Shown here: in pieces, positions 8,557 through 16,136 of the stretch
Layout: each line of letters starts with the position of its first letter
How positions within the stretch are numbered: position 1 is the stretch's first letter
From: Candidatus Latescibacterota bacterium
GTDB lineage: Bacteria > Latescibacterota > UBA2968 > UBA8231
Direction: 5' to 3'
DNA: 35,123 bases
Assembly (NCBI GenBank): GCA_003529325.1
Contig: DPVW01000292.1
Location: forward strand, 14,070-49,192
Made by a program: the position numbers and the translations under genes
The notes under the pieces: generated by a model
What the model was told of the DNA's origin: nothing
What the model saw: the letters and a program-made list of their open reading frames with translations, nothing else
Database searches by the model: none

Positions 8557-9546
8557 ATGGCTTTGCTCGAGGTCGCAGGTTTGCGCACCGCTTTCCACAC
8601 GGAGGATGGCGTGGTGCGTGCCGTTGACGGTGTCTCCTTCCAGGTCGAGGCGGGCAAGGTTCTTGGTATCGTCGGCGAGTCGGGCTGCGGCAAGAGTGTC
8701 AGCGCCATGTCCGTCATGCGTCTGATTCCAGATCCCCCGGGGCGCATTGACGGCGGGCGTGTCATCTGGAAGGGGCGTGACCTATTGGGCATCGACCCCG
8801 ATGAGATGCCGCAGATCAGAGGACGGGAGATCGCCATGATCTTCCAGGATCCCATGACATCGCTCAACCCGGTCTTCACCATTGGCAAGCAGTTGGGTGA
8901 AGTGCTCGACAAGCACTTCGACCTGCGCGGGAAGGCCGCCGTCGAGCGCATGATCGAGATCCTTGGTCAGGTCGGGATCGCCGATGCCAGCCAGCGTCTG
9001 GGGCAGTACCCGCACGAATTGAGTGGTGGTATGAAGCAGCGCATCATGATCGCCATGGCGCTGATGTGCAAACCGGATCTGCTGATTGCGGACGAGCCGA
9101 CGACGGCACTCGACGTCACGGTACAGGCGCAGATTCTGCAGTTGATGAAACAACTGCAGCGCGAATCAAAAACCGCCATCATCCTCATCACACACGACAT
9201 GGGTGTCGTCGCCGAGATCTGCGATGATGTCGTCGTCATGTATGCTGGCAAGGTCGTCGAGAGTTGTGGGGTTTTCGAACTCTTCGAACACCCCCGACAT
9301 CCGTATACCCGTGGATTGCTCGACAGCATTCTGCGACCTGGACGGCTGAAAGATGTACCCGTGCCGACCATCGATGGCGTCGTCCCATCACTCATCAATC
9401 CACCAGAGGGGTGCCGCTTTGCCGATCGTTGCCCGAGGGCTGAGACGCGTTGCCGCCAGCAGACGCCGCCATTGGCCCAGCTTGAGGCTGGTCATATGGT
9501 CGCCTGCTTTCTGCCGTTGGAGCGGATGCAGGAGACAACGACATGA
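8557..9546 (+). CDS. Peptide ABC transporter ATPase, DppD/OppD type
   Basis: One of the two nucleotide-binding subunits that power the importer. Its 329 residues contain Walker A GESGCGKS (40-47), Q-loop FQDP (Q97), signature LSGGMKQR (from 155), Walker B LLIADEP (from 175), and H-loop H213. The C-terminal extension (ILRPGR...PPEGCRFADRCP...C) is the oligopeptide-transporter domain whose cysteine cluster (CRFADRCPRAETRC plus a later C) is known to bind an iron-sulfur centre in some members. In E. coli the corresponding YejF is one double-length protein; here the two halves are separate genes. AGGGA at 8542-8546 precedes the ATG by 10 bases. The stop overlaps the next start in ATGA. Confidence 0.93.
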   Translation: MALLEVAGLRTAFHTEDGVVRAVDGVSFQVEAGKVLGIVGESGCGKSVSAMSVMRLIPDPPGRIDGGRVIWKGRDLLGIDPDEMPQIRGREIAMIFQDPMTSLNPVFTIGKQLGEVLDKHFDLRGKAAVERMIEILGQVGIADASQRLGQYPHELSGGMKQRIMIAMALMCKPDLLIADEPTTALDVTVQAQILQLMKQLQRESKTAIILITHDMGVVAEICDDVVVMYAGKVVESCGVFELFEHPRHPYTRGLLDSILRPGRLKDVPVPTIDGVVPSLINPPEGCRFADRCPRAETRCRQQTPPLAQLEAGHMVACFLPLERMQETTT

Positions 9547-10526
9547 CGGACGGCTCTCTCATGGAGGTTCGTCACCTGCGCAAACACTACCCGGTGCGAG
9601 GTGGCATCTTCGGCCGTCAACGAGATACGGTGAAGGCCGTGGAGGATGTCTCGTTTCATCTACGTGCAGGGGAGACCCTGGGGCTGGTGGGCGAATCCGG
9701 TTGTGGCAAGTCGACCCTCGGTCGCACGCTCATGCGTCTCGAGGAGCCCACAGAGGGGGACGTATTGTTCGAGGGCCGTAACCTGGCTCGGGCCTCAGCG
9801 GCAGAACTGTTCTCCTTGCGGCGCGACGTGCAGATGATTTTCCAGGATCCGTACTCGTCACTGAACCCGCGACTCACGGTGGGCGAGGCGGTGCGTGAAC
9901 CACTCGATATCCACCGACTGGGCAGCACAGCCGAGCGCAGCACCCGCGTGGACGAACTGTTTGAAGCCGTGGGCTTGAGCCCGCAGGCACAGAATCGGTA
10001 TCCCCATGAATTCTCTGGTGGGCAGCGGCAGCGTGTCGGTGTTGCCCGATCTCTGGCGCTGCGTCCGCGTGTGATCGTTGCCGATGAACCGGTCTCCGCC
10101 CTCGATGTCTCGGTGCAGGGACAGGTCCTCAACCTGCTCGTGGAATTGCAGCGCGAGCTGGGATTGACATACCTGTTCATTTCCCACGACCTGTCCGTGG
10201 TGGAGTATCTCAGCGAACGAGTCGCAGTGATGTATCTGGGGCGAATCGTTGAAATCGGGGATCGTGCCTCGATCTACGCTGCACCCGCGCACCCCTACAC
10301 ACGGGCGTTGCTGGAATCGGTTCCCATCGCGGATCCTCGCCGCCGCCGTGAACGCGTGCCAGTGCAGGGAGAGACCCCGAGTGCCGTCAACCCGCCTTCG
10401 GGATGCGCCTTTCATCCACGTTGCCCCTTCGCAGTGGACGCCTGTCGACAACAAGTGCCTGTCCTCGAAGCGGCAGGCGAAGAGGAGGACCACCTTGTCG
10501 CCTGTATCCGCCACGACGAGATCTAG
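9543..10526 (+). CDS. Peptide ABC transporter ATPase, DppF/OppF type
   Basis: Second nucleotide-binding subunit, 327 residues, overlapping the preceding ATPase gene by four bases (ATGA). It starts with the OppF/DppF hallmark HLRKHYPVRGG and KAVEDVSF, followed by Walker A GESGCGKST, Q-loop FQDPYSSLNPR, signature FSGGQRQR, Walker B VIVADEPVSALD and the H-loop FISHDLS. The C-terminal cysteine cluster is also present (GCAFHPRCPFAVDAC and a final C), as in the partner subunit. The pair forms the asymmetric ATPase dimer expected for peptide importers. The stop codon TAG is followed directly by the ATG of the broken MoaD-like gene. Confidence 0.94.
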   Translation: MTDGSLMEVRHLRKHYPVRGGIFGRQRDTVKAVEDVSFHLRAGETLGLVGESGCGKSTLGRTLMRLEEPTEGDVLFEGRNLARASAAELFSLRRDVQMIFQDPYSSLNPRLTVGEAVREPLDIHRLGSTAERSTRVDELFEAVGLSPQAQNRYPHEFSGGQRQRVGVARSLALRPRVIVADEPVSALDVSVQGQVLNLLVELQRELGLTYLFISHDLSVVEYLSERVAVMYLGRIVEIGDRASIYAAPAHPYTRALLESVPIADPRRRRERVPVQGETPSAVNPPSGCAFHPRCPFAVDACRQQVPVLEAAGEEEDHLVACIRHDEI

Positions 10527-10800
10527 ATGCCAAGGATCACATTCACCGCCAACATGCAACGCCACATCGATTGCCGCCCACAGTAGGTCGAAGGGAAGAC
10601 GGTACGAGAGGCGTTGGGCGCGGCTTTCGCCAGCAACAGCAAGGCCCGGGGCTACGTACTCGACGAACAGGGCGCGTTGCGTCGGCACATGGTGATATTT
10701 CGTCGATGCCGAGGCGATTCGGGACCGTACCGACCTCAGTGACACCGTCAATGCTGACAGCGAGGTGTACATCATGCAAGCATTGTCCGGAGGGGTATGA
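10527..10800 (+). pseudogene. Broken MoaD/ThiS-like ubiquitin-fold protein
   Basis: Translation from ATG 10527 gives MPRITFTANMQRHIDCRPQ, then a TAG stop at 10584-10586, then VEGKTVREALGAAF, ARGYVLDEQGALRRHMVIF. A one-base frameshift near 10703 leads to VDAEAIRDRTDLSD and EVYIMQALSGG, ending at 10800. Joined, this is a roughly 90-residue MoaD/ThiS-family beta-grasp protein ending in the expected Gly-Gly-like tail. Such a small protein often sits beside a BNR/sialidase-like beta-propeller gene in other bacteria (my recollection), and remains of exactly that partner follow. The gene carries one in-frame stop and one frameshift and should not give a functional product. It starts immediately after the DppF stop. 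Confidence 0.75.
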
Positions 10801-11617
10801 AGAGCCGGTGAACCCGGTCAGCGGCAAACCGACACCATGGGCCCTGCTCAAGATCTGGAGTCTCGTCCCCGGCCATGAGTCAGCGCCAGGGGAGTTATGG
10901 TGTGGGACCATTCCCGGAGGATTGTTCCACAGCACCGATGGCGGCGATAGTTGGAATCTCAATCGGCCATTGTGGGACCGTGAGGAGCGGTGTCAGTGGT
11001 TTGGTGGGGGTGAGAATTTCGCCGGAATCCATTCGCTCTGTGTCCCCTCGACCCCCCGCGATTGACGGTGGGGGTGTCGGTCGGTGGTGTACTCACCAGT
11101 GGCGATGGCGGCGACAGTTGGGAGACCCGGGGTGCTGGCATGGTCGCCGACTATATGCCACCGGAACGCCGAAAATCCCAATGCCCAGGACCCGCACTGC
11201 CTCGTACACTGTGCTGCCGCTCCGGAAACGATGTGGGTGTAGCATCACAATGGTATCTTCGTCAGCCGCAATGCCGGAATTCACTGGGATCGCTGCACGG
11301 ATGTAGATCCTTCGACCTTCGGTTTTGCCGTGGCGGTGCATCCGCATGACGGCGACACCGCGTGGTTTGTGCCGGCGGTGAAAGATGAACATCGAATCCC
11401 AGCGGATGGTCGTGTTGTGGTGACGCGCACACGCGATGGCGGACGCTCTTTCGACAAGCTGCCGCAGGTCGATGCCTACGATATCGTCTTTCGGCACGCC
11501 CTCGACGTCGACGAGACGGGGGATCAACTCGCCTTTGGCAGTACCACCGGCAGTCTGTGGGTGAGCGATAATCAGGGCGACAACTGGACGACACTGTCGC
11601 CCTGCGTCCAGCGATAA
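10801..11617 (+). pseudogene. Broken BNR/sialidase-like beta-propeller protein
   Basis: Three reading frames each carry part of one protein. Frame ending at 11065: KIWSLVPGHE, ELWCGTIPGGLFHSTDGG, CQWFGGGENFAGIHSLCV. Frame from 11062: VGVSVGGVLTSGDGGDSW, VADYMPPER. Frame from about 11170 to 11617: QDPHCLVHCAAAPETMWV, then a TAG at 11240-11242 where Gln is expected, then HHNGIFVSRNAGIHW, FGFAVAVHPHDGDTAWF, VVVTRTRDGGRSF, GSTTGSLWVSDNQGDNW. The repeated S.DGG.SW Asp-box motifs identify a glycosidase-like BNR/VPS10 propeller. About 85 N-terminal residues are missing relative to what I expect for the family, and the C-terminus breaks off after the last Asp box. Damage: two frameshifts (near 11060 and 11170), one stop, both ends truncated. 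Confidence 0.78.
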
Positions 11618-11732
11618 CGGCGTGTCCCTGCTCGAAGGCCTCACGGGCGCGGTCATGCTCTGCAAAAAAACCGCCGCCACTGAGGCTGACGACGACGATG
11701 GCGATGAGGACCTTCTTCCGCCAATGGCGAAT
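11616..11732 (-). pseudogene. Possible PepSY-type small secreted protein remnant
   Basis: Read on the minus strand from 11732, one frame gives a hydrophobic export-like segment (RKKVLIAIVVVSLSGGGFF) followed by AEHDRAREAFEQG, the phrase that opens many small PepSY-domain periplasmic proteins. There is no proper start codon (a stop precedes, then ATT), and similarity ends after about 40 residues, right where the propeller pseudogene from the other side also ends. It is best explained as the 5' end of a gene cut by a deletion. Short and without the PepSY core, so the identity is tentative. Confidence 0.35.
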
Positions 11733-11761
11733 CTCGCCACTTCCATTTCAGGGCAGCGGTG

Positions 11762-13342
11762 TCAGCCGCCATGTCCTCGGTGTTGTGCTTCCAGCTTGCG
11801 ATACGTTTCCAGGAGCTCATCGTAAAGCCTGCGGTTTTCCGGATTGGGCTCGACACGCGCACTGGCGGGTGGCGAGGTGAAAGGTGCCACAACATCACTC
11901 CAGTCAGGCTCACCGCCGTTGGCCTTTGCGTGACCATGAGCGGCGCGCAAAGCGGCGCCGAGAGCGGCGGCATTCGTCGTCTGGAATGGCTGCACGGGGC
12001 AGCCGTGAACGTCGGCGTAGACCTGCAGGATGTTGCGGTTCGCCGACGCGCCTCCGGTAACCGATAGAGACTGAATGCGTACGCCCATCCACTCGGAGTG
12101 GAGCTTCGAAGAGAGCGCCTGGGCTTCTATCACGGCGCGCACATTCGCCGTGGCATCCGTCTCGTCCAGATCGTGTCGGATGACACCGCCAGTTGCCACG
12201 TGGGGGACGATCTCGGCACTGAACCATGGCAGCATCAGTCCGCCACCGTTGCCGGCAGCGGAAGTTGCCAGAGCCTGGTCGAAACCCTCCCAGTCGAGGC
12301 CGTATCGATCGCGCACCGCCTCGCGGGCGAGACTGCCATTGAGGAAACAGATGAGCGCCATGTAGTGCTCGCCGTCGGGTGAGGCGAAAAGTGCTCCCTC
12401 GCCGGTCGTCGAAACGCGGGCCTCGTCCATGCAGGCAAAGAGGGTATCGCTCGTGCCTAGACTCAACGCGACCTGCCCGGGTTGCACGAGGCCGAGACCG
12501 ATGAGACTGGACGGGTTGTCGCCGGAGAAGGGCAACACCCGACAGTCCGGAGAGAAGCCATGTCGACCAACCCAGAAGGGGTGGATGGCGCCGACGATGG
12601 TATCGGCGGTGGCGATGGGTAGCAGACGTCGGCCAAGGTCAGGGACGGTGGCATCGAGGGCCTCTTGACTCCAGTCACGGCTACGAATGTCCATCAGGTT
12701 GGTGCCGCTGCCGTCGCCGGGATCGACGCCGACGAGACGACCGGCGAGCAAGCTGCTGACGAAAGAGCTGACGAGACTGATGTTGGTGGTGCGCTCCCAG
12801 TCGTCGGGTTCGGTTTGCTGGAAGCGACGGATCTGCGGACCGCTGAAGCGCTCGAAGGCGGTGTTGCCCGTCAGTTGCAGCAATGCCTGCCGCCCACCGA
12901 CGCCGGCTTCGATCTGGCGGCATTGCTCGGCCGTGGAAGTATCCATCCAGATGGGTGCGGTGGCGCGTGAGAATACGCCCTCGAGTTGTGTTGCCAGGTC
13001 CCGATCGGCGTCGAGTCCTGCCAGCGCTTCGGCGGCGGAGTCGTTCAGATATACGGTGCCGTGCTGTTGGCCACTGCCGGCGACGGCACGGATCGAAGTC
13101 AAGTCGACATCCGCATCCCGTAGCTGTTGACACAACTGCTCCAAAGCCTCCACCCACATCAGTGGTGCACTGTGCATCTGACCGTCGCCGAGGTCGATGA
13201 CACCGTTGGTGACGCCATACCGATCGGCATAAAGTTCGTCGAAGTTGACGGAGACTTCGGCGACGATCGTCCCCGTCTCTGTATCGATGACGAGACCGCT
13301 CATCGACTGCGTGCTTGCATCGATGCCGAGGAAGTTGCCCAT
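11762..13342 (-). CDS. xylB: FGGY-family carbohydrate kinase, xylulokinase-like
   Basis: ATP-dependent sugar kinase, most like D-xylulokinase, which makes xylulose 5-phosphate for the pentose phosphate pathway. The 526-residue protein has the ATP-loop start FLGIDASTQS, the substrate-side motif GSGQQHGTVYL (from about residue 89), the FGGY signature region LPFSGDNPSSLIGLG with the catalytic Asp, LSLGTSDTLF and the C-terminal VTGGASANRNILQ. I choose ATG 13342 because the reverse-strand aggggt tract lies 7 bases upstream; ATG 13348 would leave one base. It is divergent from glyA with 182 bases between them. A different ketose or polyol substrate within the FGGY family is possible. It stands alone: no isomerase or sugar transporter is adjacent. 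Confidence 0.85.
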   Translation of the reverse strand: MGNFLGIDASTQSMSGLVIDTETGTIVAEVSVNFDELYADRYGVTNGVIDLGDGQMHSAPLMWVEALEQLCQQLRDADVDLTSIRAVAGSGQQHGTVYLNDSAAEALAGLDADRDLATQLEGVFSRATAPIWMDTSTAEQCRQIEAGVGGRQALLQLTGNTAFERFSGPQIRRFQQTEPDDWERTTNISLVSSFVSSLLAGRLVGVDPGDGSGTNLMDIRSRDWSQEALDATVPDLGRRLLPIATADTIVGAIHPFWVGRHGFSPDCRVLPFSGDNPSSLIGLGLVQPGQVALSLGTSDTLFACMDEARVSTTGEGALFASPDGEHYMALICFLNGSLAREAVRDRYGLDWEGFDQALATSAAGNGGGLMLPWFSAEIVPHVATGGVIRHDLDETDATANVRAVIEAQALSSKLHSEWMGVRIQSLSVTGGASANRNILQVYADVHGCPVQPFQTTNAAALGAALRAAHGHAKANGGEPDWSDVVAPFTSPPASARVEPNPENRRLYDELLETYRKLEAQHRGHGG

Positions 13343-13524
13343 GCCCATACCCCTGGTTAATTTTGCCCTTTGCAGAGAAATACAACCTACAGCGGGGGGC
13401 GGCATGGAAACAACGTGGTCCTGGTCAGTCCCGCCCCGATCCCTCCGTTCACCCTTCCATCATATCTCGAATTACCGCCGCGCCGTGTCTGTCTGCTGGT
13501 TGTCGGCTGCTCGAAAGGAGCTGC

Positions 13525-14793
13525 ATGTCCCTGCGTGACGCCGATCCTGAAGTCGCCGACATCCTGGTCGCCGAAAATCGACGCCAGCACGTCAAGATCC
13601 GTCTCATCGCTTCTGAAAACTATGTCTCCACCGACGTGCTCGAGGCGACGGGCTCAGTGCTGACGAACAAATATTCCGAGGGTTATGCGGGCAGGCGCTA
13701 TTACGAGGGTCAGCAGCAGATCGATCAGATCGAAATGTTGGCCATCGAGCGTGCCAAAGGGTTGTTCGGCGCCGAGCACGTTAATGTGCAACCCTATTCC
13801 GGATCTCCCGCCAATCAGGCGGTGTATGTGGCCCTTGCCAAGCCGGGGGATCGTGTCATGGGCATGTCACTGGCCGGTGGTGGCCATCTCACCCATGGCG
13901 CCGGCGTCAGTGTTTCGGGACTGCACTACGATGCTGTTCAATACGGCGTTGATCCAGAGACCGGATTCCTCGACTATGACGCCATCGGGAAGCTTGCCGA
14001 GCAGACACGGCCGAAGCTGCTGTGGTGTGGGACGACGGCATATCCACGCATTCTGGACTTCGAGCGCTTCGCCGCCATCGGTCACAAGGTTGGCGCCGTC
14101 GTCATCGCCGACATGGCGCATATCTCGGGTCTGGTAGCCGCCGATGTGCACCCCACGCCCGTACCCCATGTCGATATCGTCACCTCAACCACGCACAAAA
14201 CCCTGCGTGGCCCGCGTGGTGGCATGATCCTCTGCCGGCAGCAGTTCGCCGACGCCATCGACAAGGCCGTGTTCCCGGGGCTGCAGGGCGGCCCACACAA
14301 TCACACGACTGCCGCTCTCGCCGTGGCGCTGAAAGAAGCGGCGACCCCCGAATTCAAGAGATATGCCCAGGCCATCGTCGACAATGCCCGTGTGTTGGCC
14401 GAAGAACTCGTCGGTTTTGGTTTCAAGCTGGCATCGGGGGGAACGGACAATCATCTGCTGCTGGTGGATGTCACCAGTCGCGGCGTCGCCGGCTACAATA
14501 TGGCCAAGTCTCTCGACGCGGCGGGTATCGTCTGCAACTACAATCTGGTGCCGGGGGATACTCGTCCCGCCATGCGACCCAGCGGCATACGTATGGGTAC
14601 CGCATCGGTGACAAGTCGTGGTTTCGGCACCGATGAGATGAGGCAACTGGCAAGATGGATCGACCGTGTTGCCACGACCCGGGCCGATAAGGGCGCAGAC
14701 AGGGATCAGCGTGTGCGGGTAAACAGAGAGATCGCCGCTGAGGTGCGCGCCCTGTGTGATCGGTTTCCGGCGCCGGGGTTGGCGACGATTTAG
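13525..14793 (+). CDS. glyA: Serine hydroxymethyltransferase
   Basis: Cytoplasmic PLP enzyme that interconverts serine and glycine with tetrahydrofolate as one-carbon acceptor. From ATG 13525 it is 422 residues, the usual bacterial length. Visible signatures: LIASENYVS (from 28), NKYSEGYAGRRYYEG (48-62), the PLP-contacting DMAHISGLV and the Schiff-base segment VTSTTHKTLRGPRGG with Lys225, plus GLQGGPHNH. The start is set by aaaggag at 13514-13520, four bases before the ATG; upstream in-frame codons back to 13315 overlap the kinase promoter region and are not used. It is followed by 232 bases without a gene. Confidence 0.97.
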   Translation: MSLRDADPEVADILVAENRRQHVKIRLIASENYVSTDVLEATGSVLTNKYSEGYAGRRYYEGQQQIDQIEMLAIERAKGLFGAEHVNVQPYSGSPANQAVYVALAKPGDRVMGMSLAGGGHLTHGAGVSVSGLHYDAVQYGVDPETGFLDYDAIGKLAEQTRPKLLWCGTTAYPRILDFERFAAIGHKVGAVVIADMAHISGLVAADVHPTPVPHVDIVTSTTHKTLRGPRGGMILCRQQFADAIDKAVFPGLQGGPHNHTTAALAVALKEAATPEFKRYAQAIVDNARVLAEELVGFGFKLASGGTDNHLLLVDVTSRGVAGYNMAKSLDAAGIVCNYNLVPGDTRPAMRPSGIRMGTASVTSRGFGTDEMRQLARWIDRVATTRADKGADRDQRVRVNREIAAEVRALCDRFPAPGLATI

Positions 14794-14914
14794 CTGGGTC
14801 GGTTGTCTAGTGGAAGACTTCCATGCCCAGGCGCAGAAATATCCACGTCAGCGCGAGCAGGATGACAAATCTTCACGATAGCCTCCCAGGGGAGTAGGTG
14901 GCTGACGCGACGAG

Positions 14915-14948
14915 CCCTGAAAGTGCCGCAAACGGCACTGTAACAGGG
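14915..14948 (+). other. Nested hairpin in the glyA-downstream gap
   Basis: A perfect 7-bp stem (AGTGCCG 14922-14928, CGGCACT 14933-14939, loop CAAA) is enclosed by an outer 5-bp stem (CCCTG 14915-14919, CAGGG 14944-14948) with small internal loops. It lies 122 bases after the glyA stop and about 80 bases before the next gene's start. No T tract follows, so it may be a rho-independent-like terminator, an RNA control element or an operator. Apart from this, 14794-15025 shows no gene that I recognise. Confidence 0.45.
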
Positions 14949-15025
14949 AGTTGTCAAATTCAATATACCCGAATGTATCACATTTTCGACCCATTCTCCG
15001 TGACCCACCTCACGTTAGGGCCCCC

Positions 15026-16123
15026 GTGAAAATCACAAAGATCACTCTGCATCTGGTAAATGTTCCGGAAACGAACTGGTGGTGGTCGGATGACGAACAC
15101 GGCCAACCCGGACACCAGAATGACGAACACTTCGTCGCCGAGGTTGACACCGACGCCGGTCTTACCGGGCTGACACAGATCGAGCGCATGACGGCACACG
15201 ACGTCGTAGAGAACACTGTGCGCGGTTGGCTGGGCACTGATGTGCTCTCCGTGAACCTGGCGAAGAATCCTTCCGCTCTGCCCAAATCCTTCGAGCAGGC
15301 TGTGCTGGATCTGCGGGGGCAGGCCCTGGGTGTACCCATCTGGCAGTTGCTCGGTGGCCGTGTGCGTGACCGAGTGCCCATCACGATGTGCACCGGTTAC
15401 AAGACGCCGGAGCACACAGCCGAGCAGGCGGCGGCCGGCTGGGAGCAGGGCTTCAGGTGGTACAAGATGAAGTGCTGCACCGGCCGTGATGTGACCCCCG
15501 AGGACCGGCTGCAGCACATCGAAAGGCGTGTCCGCGCGATTCATGAGGCGGCGCCGGGTATGGGCATCCGTCCCGATATCCGCTGGCGTCTCGAAGAGGT
15601 ATGGGTTGCCCAGGAACTGGCGCGCCGGTTGGATGGGTTGCCGATGGAATCATTCGAGAGTCCCATCGCCAAGGGTGCCTATGGTGGCTCCTACAGCGAG
15701 TGGCGTCGGCTGCGCCAGACGATTCAAGTTCCCGTCGGTGACCATACGGGGAACTGCGATGACCTGCTGCTCCGGGTCCAGGCGGAGGCGCTGGATTACG
15801 CCATCGTCGGTTCGCCCAGTCACCTCGTCGATATACAGTACTCACACTTTGCCCATGGCCTTGGTCTAGGCGGCTGGTCGCAATGTGTGCAGTATGGCCC
15901 CGGTGCTGCCATGGGTCTACATGTGGCGGCCTGCATGCCGCATCTGACGCAACCATATGACATGGTGGGACCCATGGCGTGGGAACACGATCTGACGAAC
16001 GAACCCTTTGGCTTCGAGGATGGCGCCCTGCTGGTGCCGGATCGTCCCGGCCTCGGGTTCACCCTCGATCTCGATGCCGTGAACCGTTACCTGGTGAACC
16101 GATATGTCCTTGAGGCGGAGTGA
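15026..16123 (+). CDS. Enolase-superfamily enzyme (mandelate racemase/muconate lactonizing)
   Basis: Member of the enolase superfamily; these enzymes abstract a proton alpha to a carboxylate, commonly as sugar-acid dehydratases or racemases. The 365-residue protein has an N-terminal capping domain (DEHFVAEVDTDAGLTG) and a barrel domain with the KxK base motif YKMKC (K147, K149) and metal ligands D184 (RPDIRW), E211 (ESFESPI) and D239 (VGDHTGN). The GTG at 15026 is chosen because TTAGGG at 15015-15020 lies 5 bases upstream and residues before it (from 14951) do not look coding. Its stop is 13 bases before the SelA-like PLP enzyme, so the two form a pair, probably for breakdown of a sugar acid or amino-sugar acid. 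Exact substrate unknown. Confidence 0.87.
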   Translation: MKITKITLHLVNVPETNWWWSDDEHGQPGHQNDEHFVAEVDTDAGLTGLTQIERMTAHDVVENTVRGWLGTDVLSVNLAKNPSALPKSFEQAVLDLRGQALGVPIWQLLGGRVRDRVPITMCTGYKTPEHTAEQAAAGWEQGFRWYKMKCCTGRDVTPEDRLQHIERRVRAIHEAAPGMGIRPDIRWRLEEVWVAQELARRLDGLPMESFESPIAKGAYGGSYSEWRRLRQTIQVPVGDHTGNCDDLLLRVQAEALDYAIVGSPSHLVDIQYSHFAHGLGLGGWSQCVQYGPGAAMGLHVAACMPHLTQPYDMVGPMAWEHDLTNEPFGFEDGALLVPDRPGLGFTLDLDAVNRYLVNRYVLEAE

Positions 16124-16136
16124 AGTGGATGACGAT

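Noticed and set aside
14794..14850. tRNA-like stretch (ggttgtctagtgg)
   Set aside because: It resembles a tRNA D-arm start, but there is no matching anticodon stem, T-loop (GGTTCGA) or acceptor stem.
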